Positions 45,101 to 56,254 of a stretch of DNA of 64,000 bases are shown in pieces. The DNA lies in assembly GCA_032871835.1 (NCBI GenBank), contig CM065298.1, positions 9,349,596 to 9,413,595 of the forward strand. Direction: 5' to 3'. The position numbers and the translations under genes were made by a program. This stretch comes from Dipteronia dyeriana (taxonomy: Eukaryota; Streptophyta; Magnoliopsida; Sapindales; Sapindaceae). The notes beneath the pieces are model-generated. The model was not told where the DNA came from. It made no database searches and saw only the letters and a program-made list of their open reading frames with translations. Position 1 is the first letter of the stretch; every line of letters begins with the position of its first letter.

Positions 45101-45579
45101 CCGAACCAATTTATCAAGTTGATAGAAATATCTCCATTAATGTTCAACTCATCTACTTGTTTCCTTCACATCATATTAAATGACAATAGATACAGCTTAC
45201 ACATTTAGGACCCAGAAGACTTGATCATGGATCTAGATATACACTATAGCTTAGAAAATTCTATGTATCTAGGCACATCTTTGTGAACTATAGAACATCA
45301 ACTAGCAATGGCCTTAAATTCATAATAAAGACCGAAACGAAAACTTCAAGGCTACTAAAACATTTTAGTCTGTAGTTGTTTTCAATATCAATGACTCTAA
45401 CTTCTTCATGTAAACCAATTCGACACTCTGAATAGATATAGCCCGTTTTAACCTTTACGTAAACATCAATCACAACTACGATTTTGTTAATAGTCATGAG
45501 GTTTAAGCAAACGTGTCCTTTCCTCGCACACTAGTACAGGTTCTGACAACATACGATAATCATTCTGTGAAAGAAAGAA
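45101..45579 (+). promoter_or_regulatory. Upstream region of RLK2
   Basis: Conserved with 19081-19545 upstream of RLK1. It probably contains promoter and leader; no single motif can be assigned. Confidence 0.4.
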
Positions 45580-46693
45580 ATGAGTGTAAAAAGTACAGGA
45601 GCTTGGGGTTCTGTGGCATGGTTTATGTTTGTAATATCATTCTGGGAAATTAGTGCATATTGTGGAGATCAATCTGCTGTATTTTCGGCTTCTGACCGGC
45701 ATTCCAGGAGGAAACTAGACGACATAGAAGGTAAGTACACGATCTGATATCTCTTCCACATTTTTGCTTGTACATTACGGATGAATTAATACTTTTTCCG
45801 GCCCTTATGAATTATTATAGCTGCCATAAGCATCGATTGTGGGACGCCGGTAGGTTCCAGCTATATCGATGACAGAACAAAGTTGAATTATATTTCAGAC
45901 AAAGGATATATCAACACTGGAGTGAATAAGAACATATCTCCCAAGTTCATGTGCGAAACTCTTCAGAAATCACTTTCAAGTGTCAGAAGTTTTCCTGAAG
46001 GAAACAGAAACTGTTACACAATGAATCCTAACGAAGGCAAAGGCACAGTCTACTTCATTCGAGCTTCGTTCATGTATGGAGACTTTGATGGTCAGGACAG
46101 ATTACCTGAGTTTGATCTGTATGTCGGAGTAAATCAATGGGATACTGTGAAGTTTGACAATGCATCTCATGTTGTGAATAAGGAGATCATACATACTCCG
46201 TTAACCAATGAAATTTATGTCTGTCTCCTGAATACTGGCAAAGGGATTCCTTTTATATCAACATTAGAGCTAAGACATTTCCATAACGACATCTACACGA
46301 CTAAATCTGCTTCTGGAGACCCTGGAGCATTGGTTCTTTACAGCCGCTTGGATTTTGGTTCGACAACCGATCAGATAATCAGGTAAATTATCATCAATTC
46401 ACAACATTTATTGGATAATTTGGATATGGATATTGTTAGAGTACTTAAATACTATTGTTGAACTATTTTCTATAAGTTCCTAGGTTTGATGGTTACTAAT
46501 TTGCCCTAAAGCTTGGTTAGTTGTCCTTTGAGTTATGGGTTCAAGTTCCTTCGTATGTATTTGTTTTTGGTGACATGTTGCAATGGTTAAAGATTTAGAG
46601 TGTATAAATATTATTGTTTGATTCTTCTTATAAGCTTAAGATTTTTGAGGTAACTGAATGGATACCTGTTGGACATGTGAGGACAAGTGTCAG

Positions 46694-46872
46694 CAGGGGT
46701 GGAAGGCCATGAGGGATAGGCGGCATGCCCACCCTAGTCCACTGAAAAAAAAAAAAAAGTTAAAAATTATATATATATATTTAAAAAAAATATGAATTTT
46801 ACAATTTAATACTATAATTTATAAGTTTTTATTATTTGACCCCCTAATTCTACAATTTCAGTTCCTTCCCTG
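46694..46872. mobile_element. Small hAT-like MITE in RLK2 intron 2
   Basis: Begins caggggtggaagg and ends gttccttccctg (inverted cagggaaggaac). Flanks agtgtcag (46686-46693) and catgtcag (46873-46880) agree at 6 of 8 positions; RLK1 has a single 'cgtgtcagatatgcc' there. Confidence 0.7.
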
Positions 46873-47864
46873 CATGTCAGATATGCCAAATGACGTATAT
46901 GTTGATTCTGTCGATTTTTGGCAAGTTCGACTTGCAGATTCGGCTTGGATACAGCAATGATATGTTTGGGGGCAATTTTTCAATTATTTTAATAAAAATG
47001 GACTCGATTTACAATTTACAAGTTTGTGGAGATTTGTCGTACCTGCTTATTCATACTTCTGTTTGTTGCTTCATGTCAGGTATGGTGATGATAGATATGA
47101 TCGAATGTGGTTTCCTTACCAGGGTTTCGAATCAATCAATACCTCATCCACTACAGATGCCCTGGCTGAATCCGACTATAGACTGCCATCCGCAGTCATG
47201 AGAACAGCTGTCAGGTCAATGAATGTCAATGGATCATTGGAAATACATTTTGACACTAAATATCCAACTCTGAAGTTCTATGTATATATGCACTTCGCTG
47301 AACTTGAAAACCTGCAAGTGAACCAAAGAAGAGAATTCAACATAGAACTAAACGGAAACCTGTGGAAGGAATCTGTTGTTCCTAAGTATCTAGAGTCAAC
47401 AACTATACCCACCTCACAGCCTGTGACAGGAAGCAACGTCCTCATATTTAGGCTTTACAGAACATCGTATTCTACGCTTCCTCCTATTCTAAATGCAATG
47501 GAAATTTATACTGTTAAAGATTTCTTACAAAAATCAACAGAACAAGAAGATGGTATTTTCTTGTTGATATTTTTCTGCTTTTTATTGAAGTTAAGACATT
47601 AGTCATTTTTCATTCTGATTTTCTTTTGGCCTATTAGTTACTGCGATCATGGAAATCAAGAAGAGCTATTTGGTGGGTGAAAACTGGCAAGGAGACCCAT
47701 GTGCACCGATACACTCTTGGGATGGCCTGAATTGCAGTTACAGTGGTTACCTTCCACCCAAAATCATCTCCCTGTAAGTGATTGTACGTTAACCACATAA
47801 TGAAGCAATCAAAGTATTTCCTATCTATATTACATATCATATAATGGTAAGGTATAAATGTATA

Positions 47865-47989
47865 ATTCTCTAGTTAGGTCGGTCCTAAAAAAAATCAAAA
47901 TGGAAGTAACATATTGTTATGGAACTAGTTCCACAAAAATTATGTTACTTCAATCCTGATTTTTTTTTTCAGGATTGACCTAACAGAGA
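47865..47989. mobile_element. MITE in RLK2 intron 4
   Basis: Same element and position as 22199-22325 in RLK1, with inverted ends ttctctagttaggtc. Confidence 0.65.
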
Positions 47990-50465
47990 AAGACCCTAAT
48001 GACGAAAACTATTTTTGTTTTTAACTGAATAATATGGATTTCCTGCAGGAATTTATCGTCGAGAGGACTGACAGGCAGGATATCGCTGGCACTATTCAAT
48101 TTGAAGTCATTACAGTCCCTGTAAGCATAAGAAATTTTAATTCTCAGAAAATTTGAGTTATGTGGAACACTTCTCCTGATCTGAACAATCTTTTTTCTCT
48201 TTAAGGGATTTATCATACAACAGCTTGACAGAGACAATACCTGAATTTCTGTCACAGCTTTCAAACTTGAGTGTTCTGTAAGTAAATCACATAGTTTTAA
48301 CACCACAACTCTACACTCATTTCAGGTAAAATGAGAGATATCATCTAATCCATCATGTATTTTTCAGGAATTTGGAAGGAAACAAACTCTCTGGGTCGAT
48401 TCCTGCAGCTCTAAAGGCACGAAAACAGAATTTATCGCTCGATTTGAGGTTCTCGGTTTATCCGAACTCAGAAGCTTTAGCAAAACCAATTTCTTTTCTG
48501 AATTCTCAAACTTCAACTATTTACCCCTAATTAATAGCAACTAATCTAATGATACAGAGTTGATGGAAATCCGGATCTTTGTTCGTTGGATCCATGCAAA
48601 AGGAAGAAGAAGCATTGTGATACCAGTGGTTGCAGCTGTTGTTACCCCACTAGTCATTCTTCTTGCATTGCTTGCTGTTTGGATCTATAGAAGAAAAAAA
48701 GGTACAGATATTAACTTATAATCCAAGAAATGGTTCATGATTCAGGAATTTCACATGGTACACAAAATGATGACTATTTGATGCACTTTAAATTTATAGG
48801 TGCAAAGCTAGATGTAAAATCTCAAGAAGAAAAAGAAGGGGATTTGAAATCAGACAATAGACCGTTCACATACACTGAGATAGTGAATATGACAGATAAT
48901 TTCCACAAAGTGCTGGGAAAAGGAGCAGTTGGAACAGTTTACCATGGTAATCTGTTTGACGGTAGACAAGTCGCAGTCAAAATGCTCTCTTTGTCATCAG
49001 CTCAAGGGACTAAGCAATTTCGAACTGAGGTAAAATACTCTGTTTAGAAAAGAAAAGAAAAAACAATAAAAATATAATTACATGAACCTCCAAGAATGTA
49101 TGTAAAAGAAATGATTTATGTGGCCAAATCATAGGCATAGAGACTCATCCAATAGCACCTGAAAATACTTGCATATCACAACCATGGTTTCATCAATCAA
49201 TAGAACGCAATTTGTTACAATCAAATAATCAATATGAATTAGGCGATTGCAACACATCCATTTATACATTTTGAACTAGGCAACTGCAACAAATATTTAC
49301 GTGTCATCTCGATATGCAGGCTCAACTCCTGATGCGAGTTCATCACAGGAATTTAGCTTCCTTCCTCGGATATTGCAATGATGGCACAAACTTGGGGATC
49401 ATCTATGAGTACATGGCAGGTGGAAATTTAGAGCAGTATTTACAAGGTATTGGCCATGGTCACTTGCAAAATCTTGCATTATTTTTAGAGGGTCCTTCTT
49501 TCCTGTGGACAATCCTGATACAGATTCAATTTCTTAAATATCTTCGAAATACTTGTTTTTCGAAACAGGATAACAACTTTGTTGTATCGTTTTCCTTCAG
49601 ATAGAAGCAAAGAAGCTCTGAGTTGGAAAGAGAGGATTCATATTGCAGTTGATGCAGCACAAGGTCTATCAACAGAATAACAAATTAATGATATAAAAGT
49701 TCTCATTTTAATTACTTCCAAGCCAAGCTAACATTTGCTCGGATCAAATGTGCAGGGCTAGAGTATTTGCATTGTGGTTGCAAGCCACCAATAATTCACA
49801 GAGATGTGAAAACTGCCAACATTTTGTTGGACGAGAAAATGCAGGCCAAGATTGCGGATTTCGGGTTATCAATATATGTCTTACATGAAAATGAAAGTCA
49901 TGTATCAACCGCGATTGCTGGCACTGTGGGATATCTTGATCCAGAGTAAGTAATTGAATTCTTCCAAAACCATATGTCCTGTACAACAATTTTGCATTTG
50001 GTTAGAAGAAAATGAAACTGCAATCTTGGTCTATGCAGGTATTATATGTCAAACAGGCTGACAGAGAAAAGTGATGTCTATAGCTTTGGAATTGTTCTTC
50101 TGGAGCTAATTACAGGCCAGCGTGCTGTGATTAAAGGCCGTGAGAACACTCATATAGTTCAATGGGTTTGTCCCTTTCTTGAAAGAGGGGATATAAGAAG
50201 CATCATTGATCCGAGACTCGGAGTAAACTTTGACACTAATTCTATCTGGAAAGCTGTAGAGACTGCAATGGTATGTGTTCCTAATATTTCCATCAAGAGG
50301 CCAACTATGAGTCATGTGGTGACAGAATTGAAAGAGTGTTTGGAGATGGAAATCGCTAGTGATCAACAAACTTGGAGGACGGAGAGCTTAATGTCGAAGT
50401 CTATGAATTCAATCGATATGAGTCCTATGGATCTTGAAACCGAAGAGGGTCCTCAACCTAGATAG

Positions 50466-50960
50466 AATAGAAAGATCATATCATAGTTAAATCTCTCATC
50501 ATATATATATAGCTATTTAAAAGCATATTAATTAGTTCATATCAATACTGACTATATGTTAGGCACTTGGATCTTCTGTGTTGTTTTTGTAAAAAATTGA
50601 ATCTATGCTTCCCAAGAAATGGTACATTAAATTCTAGTTTCTCCATGTTATTAGCAATGTAGACGGAAATATGTATCCCCTGGAGATCTAGACGTATGGT
50701 GGAGCATATTATGCAAGTTTCACGTGTACTCTATAACAAAGAAAACCAATTTTAGCATGTATATATCTGAACACAATCTAGAAATTAGACTCCATTGGTG
50801 AAGAAGTAACCCCATTAACAAGAAAAGAAAAAGAAGAAACTTCTGAACCTGAGTAGAAGTTTCCAAGATAGAGATTGCTGCACAACATATTTCATTTACT
50901 TAGCAGATTTATTTGGATAGGAGTAGGGAAACATCTTGGATGCAAGATGCACCATGTATA
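50466..50960. other. 3' flank of RLK2, end of duplicated unit
   Basis: Collinear with 24807-24850 and 25923-26240. Similarity ends near 50958. No gene. Confidence 0.6.
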
Positions 50961-52065
50961 TATGTAATACCCAAATCCAAGAAATTAACTCAAGCCCCAC
51001 TCAAGTTCATTAGTCAAACCCAAACACATGACCCAACTCAAGCCCAAGCCCAAGCCCAAGCCCAAGCCGAAGAGACTCAAAGATTTGGTACCTTGTAAGT
51101 TTGAGTCTTTGAGATGAGACATTTTTAATAAAAAAAAAATAAAGAAAGGTCGCAAGATAGGGACATGTGGGTTATTTCGGAGATAGGTGGCAAAAAAATA
51201 ATAAGAAAAGGAAATAAAAGAAAGGAATTGGAGGAGAGATTATAGTGCTTCGTTGATAACTACGTAGAGAGAAGCAAATCAGAGAAAAAAAAAAGAAAGA
51301 AGAAAGAAAGAGAGCTGGTGTGTGCGCGTGCGAGAGATAGAGAGAGATCAAGATCTAGAGAGAGGAAGAGAGATGTACATAAAGTTTTGTGAGCTAGGAA
51401 TCCATACCGGGTCAAAAAGATGGTATATGAGATTTTGAAAGAAATTAGGTGCAGCAGGAGAGATATAGAGCTCGTGAGATATAAGAAAAAGAGAGATCGT
51501 GAGAAGAAGACGATGAATATGGTGCAGCTGTATTAGTACACAAGATATACAGATAAGTGATAGTTGATGAAGTTTGGAATATAGTTAAGTTATTAGATTT
51601 CTCAGTAAATTATAAATTGAGTTTATGTGATTTTAGGGTGGATCCAGAAACAGATAATTTAGACTAGAGTTCTAGTAAGTGCCCAAGTATGGCGGAGACC
51701 CAACTACTAACACCTAAACCGATTAGTCGGTGATAAATCAACCAATGATTTTTTAATTTTATTTTTATTTTATTTTATTTTTCATAAAAATCCAATCACA
51801 AACAAATTATAATGATCAAATCCAAACAAAATTATTTCCAAATCCACAAATATCAAATTACCGATCAAAATTCAATCATAAAACAATCAAAATCCACAAA
51901 CACCCATCGAAATATAATCACAAACCAATCCAAATCCAATCATAAAGATACAAACAAATCAAATGACAAATTCCAAATTCCAAGTTCTAAGTTCTAACAA
52001 ACATCAACAAGTTAACAACATTTAAAATGTAAATTATAAAACAAGAAATGAAGAAACTATCTAAG
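50961..52065. other. Unassigned sequence, no gene
   Basis: Starts tgtaatacccaaatcc, which resembles the LTR P/Q start, but no matching end was found. It includes five caagcc units (51039-51068), a purine-rich tract (51280-51380) and an A-rich stretch with repeated 'aatcacaaa' words (51780-52000). No convincing frame. Confidence 0.4.
51039..51068. repeat. (CAAGCC)n short tandem repeat
   Basis: About five CAAGCC units, the last one slightly changed. Confidence 0.85.
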
Positions 52066-55000
52066 TTTCTTAATCTTTGTCTTCTCCTCCAAGGATATCG
52101 GCACACTCTTCATCGGACTCCAACCGAACTTCAATTTCCTCATCCGTATCATCATTCACTTTTGAACCGGGCTCTACTTCTTCATCACCCTTATCAACGA
52201 ACCATTCTTATACATTACTAGCATCACTTGCTTCTGGCACCTCAGCTTTCTTCTCCTTGTCTCTTAACCTTTTGTGCATGTTCATTGTAATATCCCGAAA
52301 AAAAAATGGGGCAAACCGTTCTCAGGTAGTTGGTTCCGATTATTATGAATTTGGGCTCAACTTAATTTCTATAAGGTTTGAGACCCAAAATGATAGTGTT
52401 GTGGAAATTATAATTGTGACAAGAGAAGTAATGTTTTTGGGCTTGACCCAAATCAATTAGTATTTTGGTTTATCATTGTTTTAAATGTTAAGGCCTAAGA
52501 CTGTTTAAGTTGCTAGTTGACCTAAACTGAATTTAGGATAATTGAAGAGATTATAAAGCCCTATGCATTCGATGAGTGGAAAGGAGGAAAAGAAATTAAA
52601 AAAAAAGAGGATGGAACAATCAAACAAATGCAGGGAGAGAGAGTTGTGTTGGGATTTTTGAGTCACTATCCAGATTTCTTCTGGTGGCATTTCGGAGGTC
52701 AATTTTTGGTCCGATTGAGCTCGAATTTTGTCAGCATGTTCTACTCTGATAGTTCTTGAGTTTGGACGGTGGAGATGTAAATTGGAGTTCCCTGTAGAGA
52801 GATATGCTGCTCCGAATAGAGCTGGGTAGAAACATGATACAAACAATGGTTTGAAGGTATTGGTGCTAAGTAAGTTGTTCTCTCTTTCCCATGTCAAAGA
52901 TTTCTTAGATATGTTAGACTGATTTTATGAATCATTTATGATAATAGACATATATATGATGGATTTATATTCATATCATAGTTCATGGTCCATATCACGA
53001 TTTTTTTAGAATTTTCGAATTTGTATAGAGGTTGCTGAAATCCTCTGTTTTAATAGACCAACCACATTTCGAATATCTATTTTGGGTTTGTTATTAATGT
53101 GAGAAAATTATTAAAATTTACATAGATGTAGGTTTATGAGTATATTATCACTCTGCCAAATTTCGTGATGTTTAGATATATAGAAATACTGTTATGAATT
53201 TTGGAATAGACATAGGTCAGTATTTGAATCCTGCTAGATTGTTTCAGGAATCCATGAAAGATTGGTATTTTTGTATAATCTAATGAGTCCGTATTGATCT
53301 GAAGATTTTACTGAAGATTACCTTATATGTCTAGATTACATCTGCAAAGTTTCATAATTTATACTTGAGTAGAAATATTTATATAAATTTCGGAGTGGAC
53401 TGTTGTTGGCTAAGGTCTTTACAAAACAGATTTGGGAAACGCAAGAATGTAATTACTTGTTTGGACATACTATCGATCCTTGAATAAATTGAAACTTTTA
53501 CTGTAGTATTACCATAATGTCTAGACAATCCATGTTAAATTTCTAAATATTTGGATCTGTAGAGAAATTATTAAAAATCGGAGAGCAAATGATGGTCAGT
53601 TGTATTGGCTGGAAACTAGATTTCTAAGTATAGTTCTATATATGTGAAGCTTATGTTGATTTACCTTACTGCGGTGATAAGGTTATAACAGTAAATCAAT
53701 TTTTAAATTGATAGGTTTGAGTATTGCTTGAGCTTCTAGAGCTAGAGCCGTTTCGTTCGTATTCGAGGTAAGTAAACTCATCCATGATTTATAATGTTTT
53801 TCCAAAATGTTTATAATATGTAACAAGCTCTTTCATGTTTTCAAATGTTTATATGGCATATTTATGTTTCAAATTATCGAACAACTGATTCTAATATCCC
53901 TATCATTTTATACTCTATCGTACTTTGTTAAGGATTTCACCGATTTTAAGTAAGGTTGCTTTATAAGTATTTGGTATTAATGACTTTGAACTAAATTCCT
54001 TACTTATTTTGAATTCAATTTGACTGTTGTTATTTATACTGAAATGGTTCTACTGAGAATTCTATTGTTATCTATACCGAGTACTGTCATGCTATTGATT
54101 TGAAATATATATGAATTTATAAAACCGTTTTGGCTCATTGTTCCGTAGTTACCGTTATTGTTATTGGCCCAGCTGGGATATTGTGCACACATATTGTAGC
54201 CGCGTTACTCGGGTAATTGTGACATACTGTTATTGCCGCGTCACACGGGTACTTGTGACACTGTGAGACATGAGCTTACCGCTTTCCAAAACTGATCAAT
54301 GCATACTGTTTATACTATAAAATAATTCACTTACCATTTTATAAAGTGAATGATCTGTACCGTTTATTTCCGTAAAATTTTAGTGTTTTAAATAAGGATT
54401 AATAGATGATATTTTGATTTTATATTGTATATCCTCTTTGATGAAATGATTTATGATTTAAGCATATCATTGAAGTTGTTTTGAAATATTGCTTCAATCG
54501 TTTTAATGACATTAAGTATGTATATTTTATTAAAATGTTAATTCATGTTTTATAATGCGTTTTATTGTTTAAATTCCCTGGAATGTTTATTATCAAGATT
54601 TTAATGGTAAAGGTTTTACAAAGGCCATTTTATTTTTACTCGTTATGCATGAATTTACTTACCGAGTTGACGGCTCACCCCTCGTCACCACCATTTTGCA
54701 GATTGAGTTTTCGGTCATAGAAGTGATGGAGATTACATCAGTATATTGGAGATATGTATCGCCGAAAGAATTAGATTCTTTGTGTGTATGTATTGTAAGT
54801 GTCCGGTATTAGTTAATATTGTAATTAAGTCAGACTCTAGATATTTTAGTGAAATGAATGGTATCAGATATACATGTTGTAATTTGTGGATACATTATTG
54901 ATGACATAAGTTGTGACTATTGTAAATTAAAGTTTTGTAAGGTCCGGATCACGTAGCATCCCGATCAGTTGGGTCCCGGATTTGGGGGTGTTACATTCAT

Positions 55001-55090
55001 AATTTCAACATTAAACTTGATATAGACTAGATTGTTCAATCGATCCACATATAGTCTATTCCTTTTTCTTCGTATATCTACATAATATAA
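52066..55090 (-). pseudogene. hAT transposase C-terminal relic, split by a solo LTR
   Basis: On the minus strand, 54996-55090 encodes RRKRNRLYVDRLNNLVYIKF and then NVEIMN, and the reading resumes at 52285 with MHKRLRDKEKKAEVP, then an acidic tail ending at a stop near 52073. Together these look like the C-terminal tail of a plant hAT/DUF659-type transposase (the usual K/R-NRL-x3-R-L-N-x-L-V-Y/F motif). A stop lies within the tail (after DASNV). The solo LTR at 52286-54995 separates the two pieces with a ttcat duplication. The upstream catalytic part was not found, so this is a fragment. Confidence 0.65.
52286..54995 (-). mobile_element. Solo LTR of family P/Q
   Basis: Starts TGTAATATCC and ends GTGTTACA, flanked by ttcat on both sides (52281-52285 and 54996-55000). 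2710 bp without coding sequence. It is the inverted relative of 26545-36650: 'ccgagttgacggctcacc' (54661) matches the complement of 27861. A region with repeated 'gccgcgt.ac.cgggta.ttgtgaca' words lies at 54195-54265. The frame at 52505-52897 is not a gene. Confidence 0.9.
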
Positions 55091-55288
55091 AAGTATAATA
55101 AATCAATAAATAATATATAAAACATAAATATAGTATAAATTATAAAATATAAATGTCACTTATGACTTATCTCCTCAAAAGTGCTCCAACCACTTTTCGG
55201 ATGAACTACCAGTTAAGGAGAGGATCCTAGCTAATTGCTACTTTTTTCAAGTTAGGTGTTTGGGATCCATTCATTTTCCACCATTGAA

Positions 55289-55289
<1 letters not shown>

Positions 55290-55336
<47 letters not shown>
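55290..55336. repeat. (CA)n(TA)n microsatellite
   Basis: About 18 AC/CA units followed by a short TA run. Confidence 0.95.
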
Positions 55337-55337
<1 letters not shown>

Positions 55338-55350
55338 AAGGATAATAAGT

Positions 55351-55701
55351 CACTACAAAAAAATGTCTTTTAGTGACGAACTGATTCCGACGGCGCTAAT
55401 TGTCGTCAGAAATGTACCTTTTTCGTTTCCGACGCCATATTAGAGCCGTCGGAAATAAGTCAAAATATAATACCACAGTTCCGACGGTATTTTTTGTGCC
55501 ATCGGAAATAGTCAACATGTCCGACGGTATTTTTTGTACTGTCGAAAATAGTCCACATTTTCAACGGTATTTTTTTTGTGCCGTCGGAAATGATAAAATT
55601 ATTTGTGACGGCCTTTTCCCGTCAGAAAAGCGTATTTCCGATGGGAAATCATCTTTTCCGATGGCATTTAGCTGTTGGAAAAGACCATTTTTTTTGTAGT
55701 G
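55351..55701. mobile_element. CACTA-type MITE, 351 bp
   Basis: Left end CACTACAAAAAAATGTCTTTT; right end is the complement aaaagaccattttttttgtagtg. Flanked by the 3-bp duplication agt (55348-55350 and 55702-55704), as expected for CACTA/EnSpm elements. The interior holds several tandem units of about 45 bp built on 'ccgacggtattttttgt' and 'cgtcggaaat'. The open frame reading through it is not a gene. Confidence 0.9.
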
Positions 55702-56254
55702 AGTTTTAAAATAAATGGTAATATAATTATCAGTAATAACAAATATAATTTTATAGTTTTTTAAAGGATTAGGTGGAGTCAACGACTTTGACTCCACCTA
55801 GTCGATTTGCCTGATTAATCGGGGATTTGACCCATTAATCGGTCGCCGACTAATATGGCCGATTTTAACTTTTTCACCACAGTAAGGTGTCAGCTAGAGG
55901 AATCCAACCGATTAATCGACGACCTAGGCTGATTTTTCGAACACTGATTCAGACAGAACCCAATTCTAGAAGCAGATTTGAGCACATGGATTCTGTAAGT
56001 GGATATTTTTTATTAAAATTTATCTATTTTAGAATAATTATATGTTAGCATTAAGTATTTAGAGAATTATTTGAAATAAATGATTTATTCACCTACTTAG
56101 AAAACTGATTTTCAAATGATTATATTTTTTAAGAAATGTATTTTCAGAAATCGGAATTAGATTTATTATTGAATTAGACATATAGAACAAGATTTTACAA
56201 AGAAGAATAAGTACAAGTATTTTCATATAGATTTCTAGATTTTCAAATTCGAGT
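55702..56254. other. Intergenic, hairpin and AT-rich, no gene
   Basis: Contains a perfect hairpin (55770-55800; 13-bp arms taggtggagtcaa, 5-base loop) and repeated gattaatcgg words that also occur near 51715, on the far side of the hAT relic. These may be subterminal repeats of that element. Confidence 0.45.

Larger units (their letters stand above)
45580..50465 (+). pseudogene. Malectin-like LRR receptor kinase RLK2 (LRR-I type), frameshifted
   Basis: Thirteen exons: 45580-45730, 45821-46382, 47080-47552, 47638-47773, 48049-48120, 48206-48277, 48368-48448, 48558-48701, 48800-49029, 49320-49446, 49601-49663, 49756-49945, 50039-50465. Signal peptide, malectin-like domain, ENWQGDPC and three LRRs read without interruption. 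Exon 8 is 144 nt instead of 146: two bases are missing in the purine run after DPCK, so the frame shifts before the membrane helix and ends at TAG 48688-48690. The predicted product is a 559-residue secreted ectodomain with a short odd cysteine-rich tail. The kinase exons downstream stay open, with [19 protein letters not shown] and GYLDPE. Without the shift the protein would be about 909 residues, normal for LRR-I kinases. A sequencing error in the purine run is possible, so the gene may be functional. Confidence 0.85.

Noticed and set aside
46490..46600. Possible tRNA-derived SINE in intron 2 (ggttcaagttcct resembling box B, in both RLKs)
   Set aside because: A plausible box A, element ends and a tail could not be defined.
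52505..52897. 130-codon minus-strand frame
   Set aside because: Lies entirely within solo LTR Q and shows no domain.
55400..55797. Open frames on both strands
   Set aside because: They read the internal tandem units of the CACTA MITE.
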